Origin: Paratinospora sagittata
Taxonomy: Eukaryota > Streptophyta > Magnoliopsida > Ranunculales > Menispermaceae
DNA: 64,000 nt
Assembly (NCBI GenBank): GCA_035771175.1
Contig: CM069603.1
Span: forward strand, 25,272,286-25,336,285
Reading direction: 5' to 3'
The translations under genes were made by a program, and so were the position numbers. Below the pieces are notes generated by a model, which ran no database searches, had not been told where the DNA came from, and saw only the letters and a list, made by a program, of their open reading frames with translations. Position 1 is the first letter of the stretch. Each line of letters opens with the position of its first letter. Of this stretch, positions 37,701 to 52,700 are shown piece by piece.

Positions 37701-40700
37701 ACGTAACACATAATTATGGAAATCATATAGATCATGGAATCCTATGGTTTTCAATTGCATAACTCGATAAAGATAAGGTACATGAGTAAGAATCATCCCC
37801 ACCTTGTAGTCCTAGGTTTGCAATTGGTTTCATGTTCCAACTCCAAGGCTTGATGCTCGAATCCTGAAACATGTATCATCTTGATGAGTTGCACAATCTT
37901 GGGTCACAATAGGTGATTCGGAAACAAGCAAGGGGAGGAAAATAATGTTCGATGTGTTAGGGCATGGCATTAGTTATGTTGCTAGTTGCTATGGCCTCTT
38001 GCCACCAACGGAACAATAGCAAATAGGGAAGAAGAACGAGAGTCTTGTTGCCAAGGATTTTGTTGGGTTTCGTTCCCGCAACAACGTGCATAACAACGGT
38101 GGTCCATGGGCGGTTGCCATGACCTCAACTTCTCAGACTCAAGGGCGACAACCACATGGAGATCCTTGTTGATCAGTCATCTTGAAGGTCCTTGATATAA
38201 ATGCTAATGTTTGGTTATACACCCTATTAGTAGAATTTGAAAAGCATAAAATTGTGCTCTATAAATGGAAGATTACACATATTACATCTTTCAAATACAC
38301 GCTTCTCTTCTCATTCTCGTTATCATAAAATTGGTTCATTTTGATCAAATCCCAACCCTTCAAATTTTGTGATCCCTTTAATTGTGCAACTTGCACTACC
38401 TTGCATCCTCAACTTCACTTTCTAATTGTTCAAGATTCTAATTGTGTTATTTGTTTCTTGATTTTAGTATTTTTGTTTTATATGGTCTGTTAACTTTTGC
38501 TAGGAAAGCATGCAAGCTAAATTTTGGTTATGAATGAACATTTTTTGATGGCTCAGATCAGGTTTCCCTTGAAACTGAGGCTAGAATTTCTCCACTTATT
38601 ACTGAGAAGAAGAGATTGTTCAATGAATTGTTGACAACAAAAGGTACCATATATAAGACGGTTGCCTGTTTTAGTTTGAATGTTGAGGATGTTGGTTGTT
38701 GTCTTCTGCCAATATATTTTGCTTTTTTTTTTCATTATTTATTTAGTTATTGAGTTTGAACAAGAACTTTTCATGATGATACTACAGGAAACATAAAGGT
38801 ATTTTGTCGTGCAAGGCCACTATTTGAAGATGAGGGTGAATCTGTAGTTGAGTTTCCTGATGATTACACCATCCGCTTTAATATAAATGATGGTTCCGTT
38901 TCCAATTCAAGGAAAGACTTTGAGTTTGATAGGGTTTATGGACCTCATGTTGGGCAAGGTAAGCTAAATTAAGTTGAAGCAGTTGTTTAATCTTCTATTC
39001 TTCTATTTAATAGTCTACACCCATTCTTCTGTATTGATGATTACAATTTATTGAAACAACAAAGATGTGAAAGTAGGAATTCACATACTGTAAAGAAAAT
39101 TAGGGAAAATAAACAACTTGAAATAGAGTTTACATCCACAAGATCTTTAGTAAAATTTTGTGCAAGTCATTCACTTTCTTTGGCTATGTGAGAAGATGCT
39201 TATCCTCTATTCAATTTCTTGGCATGGTATCCAAGGTTGTTCTAGGAAGAAGTTTCTATAAAGAAAGAGTTCATTAGCACGAGGTCCATAGTCAATGAAT
39301 GCTTGAAGTCATTGACTTTTCTAAGAGAAGCAGTGATAGTTCAACCTAGGGGTGTACGTCAGTTGGGTAACCAATTAGCATAGGTTTGACACACCATCCC
39401 ACCAATTTGCACTTGACCTCCACTGAAATGTTGGCCCTACCTGTACAACACGTGCAAGGTTCGAGTTATTTGGGTTGGTCCTAAATCAAAGTCCCAACAC
39501 ACCTAACACAAACCCAAAGAAAACTTAAAAAAATGAACCCATGTAAGTAATACGATCTTTTGAATAGACAAAAAAATATGCTTACAGGCGTATAAGGTAA
39601 GTTGTAGCACTTAACAAAGTCGATCAACAAGGATTGAAGAAATCACTTTGTACTTTTAGGAAATAAATTAAAATATTACATATTGCATAAGTCAAAGAAA
39701 AATATTGATTTAATTTCTAATATCCTTGATTTATGAAAGCAATTAAAAAAGAAAAAAAAACTAATAATAAAATTTGAAAACATAAATCCAATGATTGTAG
39801 GATTCAAATCAAGTTGTAATGAAAATAAAATAATTAAATAAACAAAAAGAGAGCAAAAGATAACAAGAAATTGAGCAAAGAAAGAGAAAGTGAGAAATAA
39901 TGGAAGATTAAAAAAACTTTATTATTCTATAAGAAAATAGAACTTTCAAAATTCCAAACCTTTGAGCATTGTGACATTACTAAAGGCTTGAATCAACTAC
40001 TAGAAACAAAGTCTAATGTAACAAAAAAGAAAAGAAAAAGTTGGAGAAAGAGAGTTGAGAGAAGAGATGTCCTGATACCTTGGGTGCCCCCCCTTTATAT
40101 AGTTGCTTTGTTTCTAGAACAACTATTTTACATTTAATTAAAAGATTCTATCATCCCCAAACCTTCCATATAATCAAGACCAATTAAGTACCTTTATAAT
40201 ACAAAAGTTTTCCAAAAAAAATTAAAAAGATTAAAATAAAGGAGATAATGATGGTGCTATCTTCAAGGAAAATCTTTGTATTTTTTTCAACTTTGATTGG
40301 TATAGGGGTTGGGAAGTTTTGATGTCTTGATGTATTTTTGAGTCACGATTACAGGGTGGGTGGATTCTGTTTCTGATTTTGTTTGGCTGATTTTCTTCTC
40401 AGAGCATCTCTTATGCTCTTTCCGCTTTTACTGATTCCTTACTATTTATAATATATTGGTATTTGTCTCTTCTCAAAAAAGATTCTTTTGTCCTTGTGAT
40501 ATGCAGAACCTCCTTTTGGGCTGCAATTGGGTTATGAACATTTTCATCACTCATGGGATGAACTTGGGCTCCATAAGTCTATTTAATAGTAAAATTATCC
40601 TTAAACCTGAAAATACCCTTAATGAACCTTAAACCTGAAAATACCCTTAATGAACTCTTGGAAGACTAAGTGAGACATCAAAATATATTTTATAAAAGTA

Positions 40701-43700
40701 AATTTAAATTGTTTCGAGCAATTTCCCTAAAAATGTTCTATGGAAAAAATGGCATTTAGGACCTTTAAAATATCAAATTATTTTCAACTCGTGAAAAAAA
40801 AGATCAACAACCTAATTCCTAACAAATCTTAAGTAAAATGCAACGAAAAATATTTTCTATAAAAATGCACTTCTAAAATAGCCTAAAATGATTAAAATGA
40901 CCTAAAAATTCTATAGTGGATTTAAAGGGATTTATTTTTATTTTCTCACTTTTTCTCTTAATTTTCTTTATTTCCTAATCTAAAAACACTAAATATAAGG
41001 GTAGAAACTACAAAATTGTGATTTCATCACATTTTCCTACTAGCATTTTGCTAGTCCCTTGGCAAAAGTGTGAACAAAAAAATCCTAAAATTTGCTTTGC
41101 AACTAAACTGGTGTTCACTTCCACAAACCCATTTTTTTGGCATTATGCTTGTTAATCCAAGGCATAGGCAAGGTAATTAAGCGTAAGGTGCATTTAAGGC
41201 GATGATGAGCCCTTAGCCTAAGGTGCAAGGCGAGACGTACGCCAGAGTAAAGTAAGACACAAAATTCTTAAAAAAACTTAAATTATATATTAATTTTTGG
41301 TAAAAGAATTCAAAAAAAGATAAAAATCAATAAAAGTTTAAAAATTTTGCAATCATGCATCATAATGTTTATAATAGCACTAATGTTTCTATTTTATAGT
41401 TGTTATTAATATTATGTTTATTTCTTTTGATATTTAAAATTTAATTGAAGAAAGAAACACAAAAGTAAGGAAGAACAAGTAGCAATTGTAATGCCTTTGT
41501 AACAACATCTAATTGTTGTTATAAAACTGAAACATAAGTTTTCTTTAATGTTTTATGTTGTATATTGTTTATTATTTATATTTATTGAAAGAAGAGAGAA
41601 AAAGTATATAACACAATACTTATTTCATGATTAAATATTTATTTAAAAAAAATGAGGAGTAGAAATGTGAGGTGCACCGAGGTGCGCGCCTGAGGTGCAT
41701 TAAGCCACATCTAAGGCACACGCTTGAGTTAAAGTGCCCGACTTGTCAAGTATTGAGGCGCAATAAGTGTGCCTCGCGTCAAGGTGCGCCTGAGGCGCAT
41801 TAAGGCGCACGCCTTGATAACACTGGGCATAGGTGATTCGCTGTTCATGATCCATTCAATTAATAAAAACTCTCTAAGTTTTAAGGCATAAAACTCTCAT
41901 AATGCAAGTAATATTTGACTCTGTTTGTAAAACGAGTTTTGACTTCAGACAAGAACTTTGGTTCATAAAAAGATGTAGTGGTTTTGCTTATACCATAGAG
42001 TACTTAGTCACACTTTATTATTCCAATCTAAACCAAATTCGTACAAGGATGACAACGTCTTGATCACTACCTTTAATGGTAGAACACGTTATCTGCCATA
42101 TTCATCTTGATTTTTAGGATCCCATCCAAGATCTCACGTCCTGAGGCAAATTTCTAGTTTTTCACATCAACTCAAGATGGCTTATTATCTTTATAAGCTA
42201 TTTACATCCTATCTTGTACTATACATATATATTTAAAAATATATATTTAACCTTTTCTGGTTTATTGTGTTTTTTTGGCTTTTCTTTATATATATATATA
42301 TACATACATACATGTATTCAATCTACTTCATGAAGACAACAAATTGGTTTTTGAAACATAGTTCAACTATATACTTTATAAGCTTTTAGAAATACCATTT
42401 TAATAATGTTCAAAACCTAGCTCTAGACTTAGATAAATGGATTCAAGAGAAAGAAAGAAAAATAGATAACTAAGAGGCAGATTTTTGCTTTCAAGAGAAG
42501 AATAATTGATGATTAGATCAATTGTATGCTTAATTTTCGTAATTGGAGCTCTTTATATAGATAACTCCTTTGAAACAACTTAGAAACTTCTTAAAACACT
42601 TAAAAATAAGTTTCCTAAACTATATATAACGATATAGAAAGTTTCTAATGCACTTACAACTCTATCTAGACACTTTTAGATACTTTCTAATCACATTAAA
42701 TGACAATAACTCATTTAGAAACCTATAAAACTATCACTAAAATACAAAAATGGAAACTTCTCTAAGAATAGAAAGTTGATAAAAATAAAAAGAAACTACA
42801 AATTAAATATTAGAACCTTCTAAAACATTATTTCATGTCCTACATCACTTAGACTTATTCTCCTTTCCATTTCACCAGATGGGTCAATTAACACTTTTTT
42901 TCATCACTTTCCTTGAGTAAAGAGTTTTCACACTTCAATCAACAAGCTTGTACGGTTGTCCTAGTAAACAATTTTCTCAAGAACTTGTTGTGGAGAAGAG
43001 CAAAATCTGTGGGATTTATTTCCTTTAAGGAAAAATGATAAGTTTACTAGTGGTTTTATTTAGCAGTTACTAAAATTGTATGTATAGCTATATGTGTGCA
43101 TAGCCTTGTATGTCTATATATATATGGTGTCCCTCCATTAAGACATCATCAAGAATAAGAAAATATTCCCTCTCTTCTCCCGTGGACGTAGGCCTTAGAG
43201 CCGAACCACGTTACATCTTTGTGTCTTTCATTATTTTATTTTTACAACATGGTATCAGAGCTTTAAACTCGTACAACTGGAAAAATTTTCTTTTCTTCCG
43301 ACCTTCATCATCGAAATTGTTTTATTTTGGACTTCATTGCCGGAACCTTCCTCGTTGGCCTTCATCGCCATTAATGAGCCCATAACCTAAATGGTTAAGA
43401 TCATTTTAAGTAAACTTAGAGACATACTAAGGTGATGGTGCAAGGGATGATTAACCTAAGTTCGGACCAGGTATGATGATGAAATCCACCTCTAATCTTA
43501 TTTTGGTAATGCCATTTACTAACCAATTATGGAAATGATTAGGTGTCAAACAATGTTTCGAAACAAAGTATGATGAAAACCCTACTACGCAAATTCGAAT
43601 GCAAAGATTTTATTTCTATATGCGTAACAATGAGGAAATTCTAATTTAGATTATCTTGATCATATAAAGTAGATAATTAATTAATTTATAATGTAAAATA

Positions 43701-46700
43701 AAAGTAAGTTGTAACACTTAACAAGGTCAATCCATAAAGATTGAACAAATCACTTTATATTTCTAGAAATAAATTAAAAATATTACATACTGTACAAGTC
43801 AAAGAAAATTAATGATTTAATTTTTAATATCCTAGATTTATGAAAGCAATTAAAAAAGAAAAAAATAACAATAATGAAATTTGAAAACATAAATCTAATC
43901 ATTCTAAAATTTAAATCAAACTGTAATGATAATAAAACAATTAAATAATTAGAAAGAGAGCAAACGCTAACAAGAAATTGACTGAAGGAAGAGAAGATGA
44001 GAAATAACTAAAGATCAAAAGAACTTTATTATTGTAAAAGAAAAGAAAACTTACAAAACTCTGAGCTTTTGAGCAATGTCACACATTACCCTAGGCTTGG
44101 ATCAACTACTAGAAATATAGTCTAACCTAAAGGAAAAAAAAAGAAAAATGGGAGATAGAAAGTTGAGAGAGAGAAGAGATGCCCTGATCCATTAGGTGCC
44201 CCCCCTTTATGCAGTTGCTTTGTTTTTAAGACAACTATTTTACATATAATTAAAATAAAGAAAATAATGATGGTTCTATCTTTGAGGAGAATCTTTCTGT
44301 CTTTTCAACTTTAATATTAACTCTTTTGCCCTTTTGATATGTAGAACCTCCTTTTTGGGCTGCGATTCAGCATAACATTTTCATGCGTTGGACTTGGGCT
44401 CCAGAAATCGTTATCAGATAAGAATTATCCTTGAACATGAAAACACCTTAAGGAACTCTTGGAAGACCAAGTGAGACATTAAAATATATTTTATAAAAAT
44501 AAATTTAAATTGTTTCGAGCAATTGCCCAAAACATGCTCTTTGGAAAATATGATATTTAGGACCTTTAAAATATCAATTATTTTTCAAGTCTTGAAAAAA
44601 ATAAAATAAAAATAAAAGCCAACAACCTAATTCTTAACAAATCTTAAGTAAAATGTAAGAACAAATATTTTTCACAAACATGCACTTATAAAATAGCCTA
44701 GAATAACTAAAATGACCTAATAATTTTAAAGTTGACTTAAATAATTTATTTTTATTTTCTCACTTTTTCTCTTAATTTCCCTTTATTTCCTAATCTAAAT
44801 GCACTAAAAACTAGGGGTTAAAACCTACAAAATTGTGAATTCATCACGACTCTAAAATTTTTATTTCTTGGTATTATAAACAAAGACAACCCAAAAAAAA
44901 AAAAAAAAAACCAAAAAGAAATAAAATTGAAGAGAAAACAAAAGATAGAGATGAAGACGCTTGATAGAATCATCATAAAAATTATCATAGGGGCCTAACT
45001 AGCTTCAAAGAGCAAATTTTGTGGAAGGGGGGAGGAAGGGGGTTTATTTATATTGGGGGAGTGCCCCTCTTCCCGCTACCCTCTTGATGCAGGACTAAGT
45101 GGGCCCTCTTGTCCCCATTTCTTTTCATGCTTCCACTCCTCTTCTTATCATCCTTGAGGATTGGTCTAGGATATTTCCTCATAAAGGAAGCCTTTAAGGT
45201 TGAACTTAGGATGGGTTTCTACAAGGCATCAAAGGTTCTTTAAGCTCTTTAAGGGCCATCAACCAAACATAAATCTTAACTTTGTATGGAATTTGAGCTT
45301 TATGAATGAAAGGGGCTCGAGGAACGAGCTTAAAAACATGACTATCAATCTATGTTACCTGAACTCTTTACTTTAGCCCGATGTACCCTGTCCGACACTT
45401 CATGATACGACATGGGTATGGAATATGTGTCCGACACTTTAGATTTAGGAATATTACTATTATGAAAGAATGAGGGAACAAAAATAACAATAAACAAGTG
45501 AAAAGAAAAAAAAAGAAAAGAACCACATATAATATAGGCTTCATAGTGAACATAACATTGTCAAAGTACCCAAATCCAAATTTCGAGACATTTTTTAGCC
45601 AAATCCCTGTATCCCAAAATTTTAAAATGAACAAATCGGACTTCTAAATATGTACCCATATCCGACACCCATACTCGAGTCCAGGTAACATAGCTATCAA
45701 TTAAAAACTCAATGAAGGATTTGTAAGGGAAGATACCAGAGGGATCCAAGGACCAGATAAATCTATCGTGAGAGTTAGTGGCGAATTTCACTTGCTCTAA
45801 CCTAGAAAGTAGGGCCTGAGGAAAGTGGAGATCCCAAAATAGAATTGAAATATGCCTTGTAAGGGGGCTGGAAAGAAATAGAAGCGATAGGATGGTTGGG
45901 ACGGTTTGATAAGTGGAATAGGTTAGGATACAAGGCGACCAAACTTGAGTCTGCACATCACCTATCTTCCCTGAACTGAATGAAATGCCTGTTATTGATC
46001 ACGGGAGTAATATGACTATTGAACTCAGGGTGGATCGAAGGGATGAATTTCCATGGGCTCCAAAAGGTGGTCCTAGAAGCAATCTTGGTATCCTTACTGG
46101 CTACCAGACTCAAAAAGTCCATACCTGCTACTAATGATGTGGATCCACAAAGATTTTCATTCTTTTGGGATTGTCCATAACCATTTGGCAATAAGAGCTT
46201 CGTTATTGTTGGTAATGTTACCTATGCCTAACCCACATTTCGATTTAGAATGTTGCACAACTTTTTAATAAAGTAGATGAACATTACTACCCTTCTCTTG
46301 GCCGTTCCAAAGAAAAGAATGAATCTTCTTTTAAATCTCTAGCAACTCTCTGTGGAACTCTAAATAATGAAAGACAGTAACAAATTAGACGATTTCGCTA
46401 CATATGGAACTCTATCAAATCATTTTAATTATACAAAATACATTTCATTCTCTCAAGCCGTCTCTTCCTAATCTCTGCAACTTGATGAGATAATTCATAA
46501 TGAAGTAGATGAGCGTTGCTGCAATTCTCGAAGCCTTTTCAAAGAAAGGAATGAATCTTTCTGTCAATCTCTGTAGCAACTCTTTATGAAACTTTCAATA
46601 GCGAAAGTTAATACTGTAATAACAGATTTAACGATCTCTTGACTAACAAAACTCTATCAGTGCATTTTGATTATACTAGTAAATTTCAATCTCTCTAGCA

Positions 46701-49700
46701 ATGTCTCTTCTGAGTTTCCCCGACTCGATGAGAAAATTCATAATTCGACTATCTTTTTTTTTTTCTTGTTATTTTGTTTTTTTGTCCCTGCTCAAATTGC
46801 CAAATCACGTGCTTATTCAAAAGGATCCCAACAATCATGGAATAACATGTACTTTCAATCTTGTAGGGCCCTTACAATGTGATACTAGTGGAAAGTTGCA
46901 TTAGCCGTTTTTAAATTCTTCAAATAATTAAAGTAATAGTTCCAACGTATAAAGAATTGGTGGATTGCTCATTTTGTTATTATTTCCAATTTATGTACAT
47001 ACGCACACAAACACATGAATGTATTATGTATAATTGAAATGTTTTATTGTAAACTGTACTTGCAGGGGAGCTTTTCCATGATATCCAACCATTTGTACAA
47101 TCGGCATTGGATGGATATAATGTTTCTATCTTTGCCTATGGACAAACTCATTCTGGAAAAACACACACTATGGTCTATCTTCTCTCTCAGTTTCTCATGT
47201 ATTTGTTACAAATCTAATGCATCTAAAATGCATACATTCGTTTGGTCTTAATTCCCTATAGTTTATGATGTGAAAACAACATATTTTGAGTGAAATAGAA
47301 TCCTGCTATTATTAATAGAATCATTTGCATTTACTTGTAAGTTTTCAAGTTAAATGTGAACCATGGCATCCAATAGAGATCCTTTAGAGGGTTCACAATT
47401 GTTGTAGTATAGGATATCTATGAGTTGATTGATGTGACGTATCTAACGTTTTTTCTTTTTTAGTTGAAGGGTTCACAATTTTTGTAATATGTATCTAAAT
47501 TAATGTGCTAGCATCAGATTGGTTACTTTTTTTAGTAGGATAGCTACAATTTTATGCATGAACTATTTGGTTTATTGCTTTGAGAGGACCTATGTTACCT
47601 AGACTCGAGTATGAATGTCGGATACGGGTACATATCTAAAGGTTCGACTTGTTCATTTTTGAATTCTAGGATACGGGGACTTGGTTATTTTATATATCGT
47701 TCTTTCTTTTTTTCTTCTTTTCACTTATTTATTGTCCGTTTTGTTGTCCCACTTAAGTGAGTTTCACCTATTAGTCATTATCTTCTTTCCTACTTTCTCT
47801 TCTTTCTATTGGAGAATCTACATAGTAATATTCTAAAATCCAAAGTGTCGGAGACATATCCCATACCCATGTCGCATCCTGAAGTGTCGGACACGGGTAT
47901 GTCAGGCTAAAATAAAGAGTCTGGGTAACATAGGAGTGGACTATGTGGTTTGTAGGATTTTTTATGTATTTGGATTTATGTGCACCTAAAAGTAAATCGT
48001 ACCTAAAAAACTTAATTTGTGTGCAAATGTGAATAATGCTCTACAATTATAATAATCAATTTCTGAAATATTCTGGATATTATTCAACTTTTTAGATTCA
48101 TTGTATATTGTTTGAATTCTTTAGAATCATTTTGATTTTTTATTATTGGTCTTTTTGTTTTATATTTTTGGTACTTCTACCATCTAAGTTGTGAATTGTG
48201 ATTGAACCACTGAAAAATTGAAGGAGTTATATAAGATTTGGCAAATTAACTTTATTTCTCAGTCCTTGCCATCTGTAATTTGATTTCTTTTGATTTTTCA
48301 TAATTAGGTCAAGTTGTAATGTTGTCCTGGACATATGCCACAATATCTATTTAGGTCTATTTTCAACAGACCTATAGCATGTTAGCCACAAAATTTTTTA
48401 AGCAAAAATGAGATCTGTATTTTTGAGCTCTGACAACTGTTTCAGCTGATTCTTAATGTTAAGGTTTTTCTGATGTAATTTCTTCACTTTAGTAGTATCT
48501 ACTTTGAATAAAAATGTTTTATTTTTTATTTTTTTATTTTTATTGATTTCAATGTCGATATGTGGTTAATTTTGATTGCTTCTAACAAGTTCATTAAATT
48601 TCATGCTACATATGTTCTTCATTAATATCATTATACCAATTAAATTTCTGTTATTTGATGGTGAGCCTATAAAGGAGTAGAAAACAACAAGAATGTTCAT
48701 CAGGCAAAAAATTAGGATCTATATATATATATATACTAGTCTACAGGCACGTGCGTTTCACGTGAATTAAAGGAGCTGAAAGTTAACCAAAAAGAATAAA
48801 AGGTAAAAGGGGGTTAAAAGTTACCAAAACATAAATAAATAAAAGAGGCCGAAAGTTACCCAAAAAGAATAAAAGGGAGTTAAAAGTTACCAAAAGAATA
48901 AATAAATAAATTGGGCTAAAAATTACCCAAAATAAATAAATAAAAGGGAGCTGAAAATGGTAAAAAAGAATAATTCTTAAAATAAGTCTTACATTTACGA
49001 ACATTACAAAAGAAATCTTTTAGTGCATTTTTACCAAATTACCCATAAATGTATTTTTGTATACAAATTTATTTGACAATTTTATATTAAAAGTAGTTGG
49101 TAATTTAGGAATTTATGATGAAAGTAGCACACCGTGAGTTAAAAAGTTTGGGCTTTATAAATAGTATATATATGTTATTTTTTATTTTTTATATTTTTAT
49201 TTCCTTAGTTTCTTAGGAAAAGATAATGATAAAAGGCTTTGAATCATAGTAAGGGAGCTTTTGTATGAGTTTTGGTTTTGAGCATAACCAAGAGACAAAT
49301 TATGGTAGTCAAATACGTAAAAGATCTTGGCGGACTATGATGTTGCATGCAGAACCTTGTCTTGGCTAATGGATTGAGTGAGGATGCTTGATAAGCTTCA
49401 CTTTTTATGTGGTCATGCATGTAGTGTTTGAACCAATCACCATTTGATGGTTTTATGAAGATCAAACCTAGATTTGTCTAGCATAAAAAATCTTATTGAA
49501 TTCAGTTGTTGATATCACCCAAAACATGAAGCTCAATTAAAATGTATTTCTGAATCTACAATTCTACATGGAGAAGTTTTGTAGAGTTTCATTTAATTGG
49601 TTGAGCTAATCAAGAATTATTCCAAAACATGGGGAAGACGTATTAACAATGTAGTGGATGATGGGACTGATGTATAAACGATACTTAAGTTCTTAACAAT

Positions 49701-52700
49701 GAATCTTATTTGTGAAGACTGTTATTAGACTGATTTCTAAGATTACCAAAACCACCAATGTAACAAGTTGGGGGCCTGAAGAAGAAAACCTTCTATTAAT
49801 GCTCTAATGAACAACTTCTGTACACTTGGAAACCAATTCCATTGTCCTAAACATGGCTTTTTTAGCTTGTTCATTTTCACCAGAATCACCACACATGTCA
49901 GATAAGTTTCATATATATTTTTTTCCTTTCCACCTTTTTCCAAACCCTGATTGGTTAAGTTCATTGGAAGTTTTCGGCTTATTTGCACTCTGTTGTCACA
50001 GGAAGGATCTACTCATGAGCGTGGTTTATACGTGCGATGCTTTGAGGAGCTATTCGATTTATCAAATTCAGATATGACATCTACTTCTCAATTTGATTTC
50101 TATGTTACGGCCTTTGAGCTGTATAACGAGCAGGTTTTTTCTGCATTATTTATCTTTTATCATTTCTGCGATATGTTTCCATTTTGGGCACAATATATTG
50201 GTAATTTAGTTGGATGTTAACATTAATCTATTGGCTGATACTTGATTTCTAACCTGGTCCCTATGTTTATAGGTGAAGGATTTGCTGTTTGAATCACAAA
50301 ATAGTCTGCCAAAAATTCGCATAGAACCACCAGATTCTTTTGCCGAACTTCTGCAGGAGAAAGTTGAAAACCCTTTGCAGTTTTCTGAGGTCCTGAAAAC
50401 AGGGTTGCAGAGTCGGGGAATCGAACTATTAAAATATAGCATCTCTCATTTGTATGGACCCACTACCATATTTTGTTGCTCTAGTTCTTACTTCCTGTTT
50501 TATTTAATTTGCTGTTTGATTTACAGTTCCTAAATATGGGTTCTGTGGAAAATCTGTGTTAGTTGTAGGAGAAATTTTATTTCTTTTTGCCAGGATTGTA
50601 GTTGGAAAGTTAGGACTGTTGGAGTTCTTGAGAGCCACCAAATGAAAGAATATTTCTGTTTCTAATTGCTCAAAAATAAAAAATAAAAAAAATCTATAGA
50701 CAGATAAACCCCAACCTCATGAAAACAGGTTCCAGTGGGGAAGAATGTTGGCCTGAAGCCCTTTCAGATTGAAAAATGTGGCAGTACTTTCAGCTGATTT
50801 TGAGTCAAAGGGCCTCAACCCTTATTCTATTTTCCCTTCTTTTATCAGTCACTTATGGAAAAATGCAACAATACTTTAGGGTGATGCCACATAACATTTT
50901 GTGGAAGATCACACATAGTCAACCATGAGCTTTGACGTTTCTCCTCTTTTAGCTTATGTGGTGCTTGGTCTATGCTGTTTCCAGGGTAGTAACAATTCAT
51001 ATACACTACCAAAATCAGATCACCAAGGAAAAATTATATAGCAAGATTTCTCTTGTGGACTTGGCTGGAAGTGAAGGTTTCCTTCTAGAAGATGCTAGTG
51101 GAGAGCGTGTAACAGACTTGCTACATGTGATGAAATCACTTTCCGCGTAAGTAAAAAGTGTTGTCAAATTTTCTTTTCTCTTTTGCTTTTTTTTTATATA
51201 TATATTTTCCATGTCTGCCATCTTTGTAGTTTTTAATAATTAGTGATTTGAGATATCTTTTACATTAAATTCTTTTCTCACGATAATGATCCTCTAAGAT
51301 CGAGGGTCACTTCCCAAGAACTACCCATTTATCTCTTCTAAAACTCAATTGAAATCCAGAAATTTCTCAACACTAATGTACAATTATAGCATTTTCATGG
51401 ATAGCATGTGCCCCATTAAAAATCACGAGTCCTTATTTCTTTAATTATTTTGCACAAAAATACAATATATTTCTGTCACACCCTGTCTGGAAGCACCTAG
51501 ACCGGCAGAACACTCGTAGGCGGGATGCGATGCAGTTACAACAAAAATTAGATGCGCAGGAACACAGTAAAGGGACAAAGTTTACTTTCATTAATTAATA
51601 TTTTTGGTACAAACAGAGAAATTGCTGAGATTGCCCCAATGCTTGCTACTCTTGACCAAGCTAAATTCTCCCCTTCTTCAGCTGACTGTTTCTTATGGTC
51701 TCTGGACAACACGGGTTCCTATTCTTGTAAATCATTCTTCACCTACCTCAACAATACCAATGATCCTATGTTGACATCCCTATGTCATCACATTTGGAAG
51801 GTCCCAATTCCAACAAAAGTTCAAGTTTTTGGTTGGTTAGGTGCTATCAACAGATTATTTACCTAGGATTTGCTACATAGACGTATGCCCCATCAGAGTA
51901 TTTCTCCACATTGCTGTGCTCTATGTCTACAGGATCATGAGAATGTGGACCATATTTTCTTCCGCTGCGCCTTCTCTATGCAGGTTTGGCATCAGTGGGA
52001 GCATCTACTTCACGGGGAGTTTATTACCCCGGGCTCTTGCGAGAATTGTCTCAAATCCAATCATGCTGCTGGTTTCACATGGAGAAGGAAAGATATCTGT
52101 TGTATTGTTTCCTTTGCTGTCTTGTGGGCAATTTGGATAGAGAGAAACAATAGGATATTCAATGGGTTGTCGAGAGATGAAATGCTTGTTTGGGAGTCTT
52201 CCAAGACCTTAGCTGCAGGTTGGATCAGCTCAAGTAAGCTAGGTGTAGGTTATACTTTGTCTGAATTGTTTTGGAATTGGGATGCTTTAATGTAAGGAGT
52301 TGCTGGATTGTTTGGGTGTGAGGGTTTCAGCAAGAGGTGGTTTTGCTGTGTCTGGTTGTGTTGAGCATTCCTTATGCTCAATGTGATATGTACTTATTTC
52401 CCCTATTAATATATCTTTATTGTCTCTTCTCAAAAAAAAAAAAAAAAAAAAAAAAGAATTTGGTACAAAATAGGGGCAGCCTAATGACTGCCCAATCAAG
52501 GGAACATACTCCCCAAAATCACCCTAACTAAGGGTTACAAAACAAGGCCCATGTACCTCCTCCCAAATCCACCTTTAGCTCCAGAAAAATTGTTAACAAC
52601 GGATGAGCCATTGCCCAGTGGGCGAAACAAATATTCTATGGATTATGACAATTAATAAAGAGTTCATTATCATCACAAATATAAGATAATCAGAGCATAA

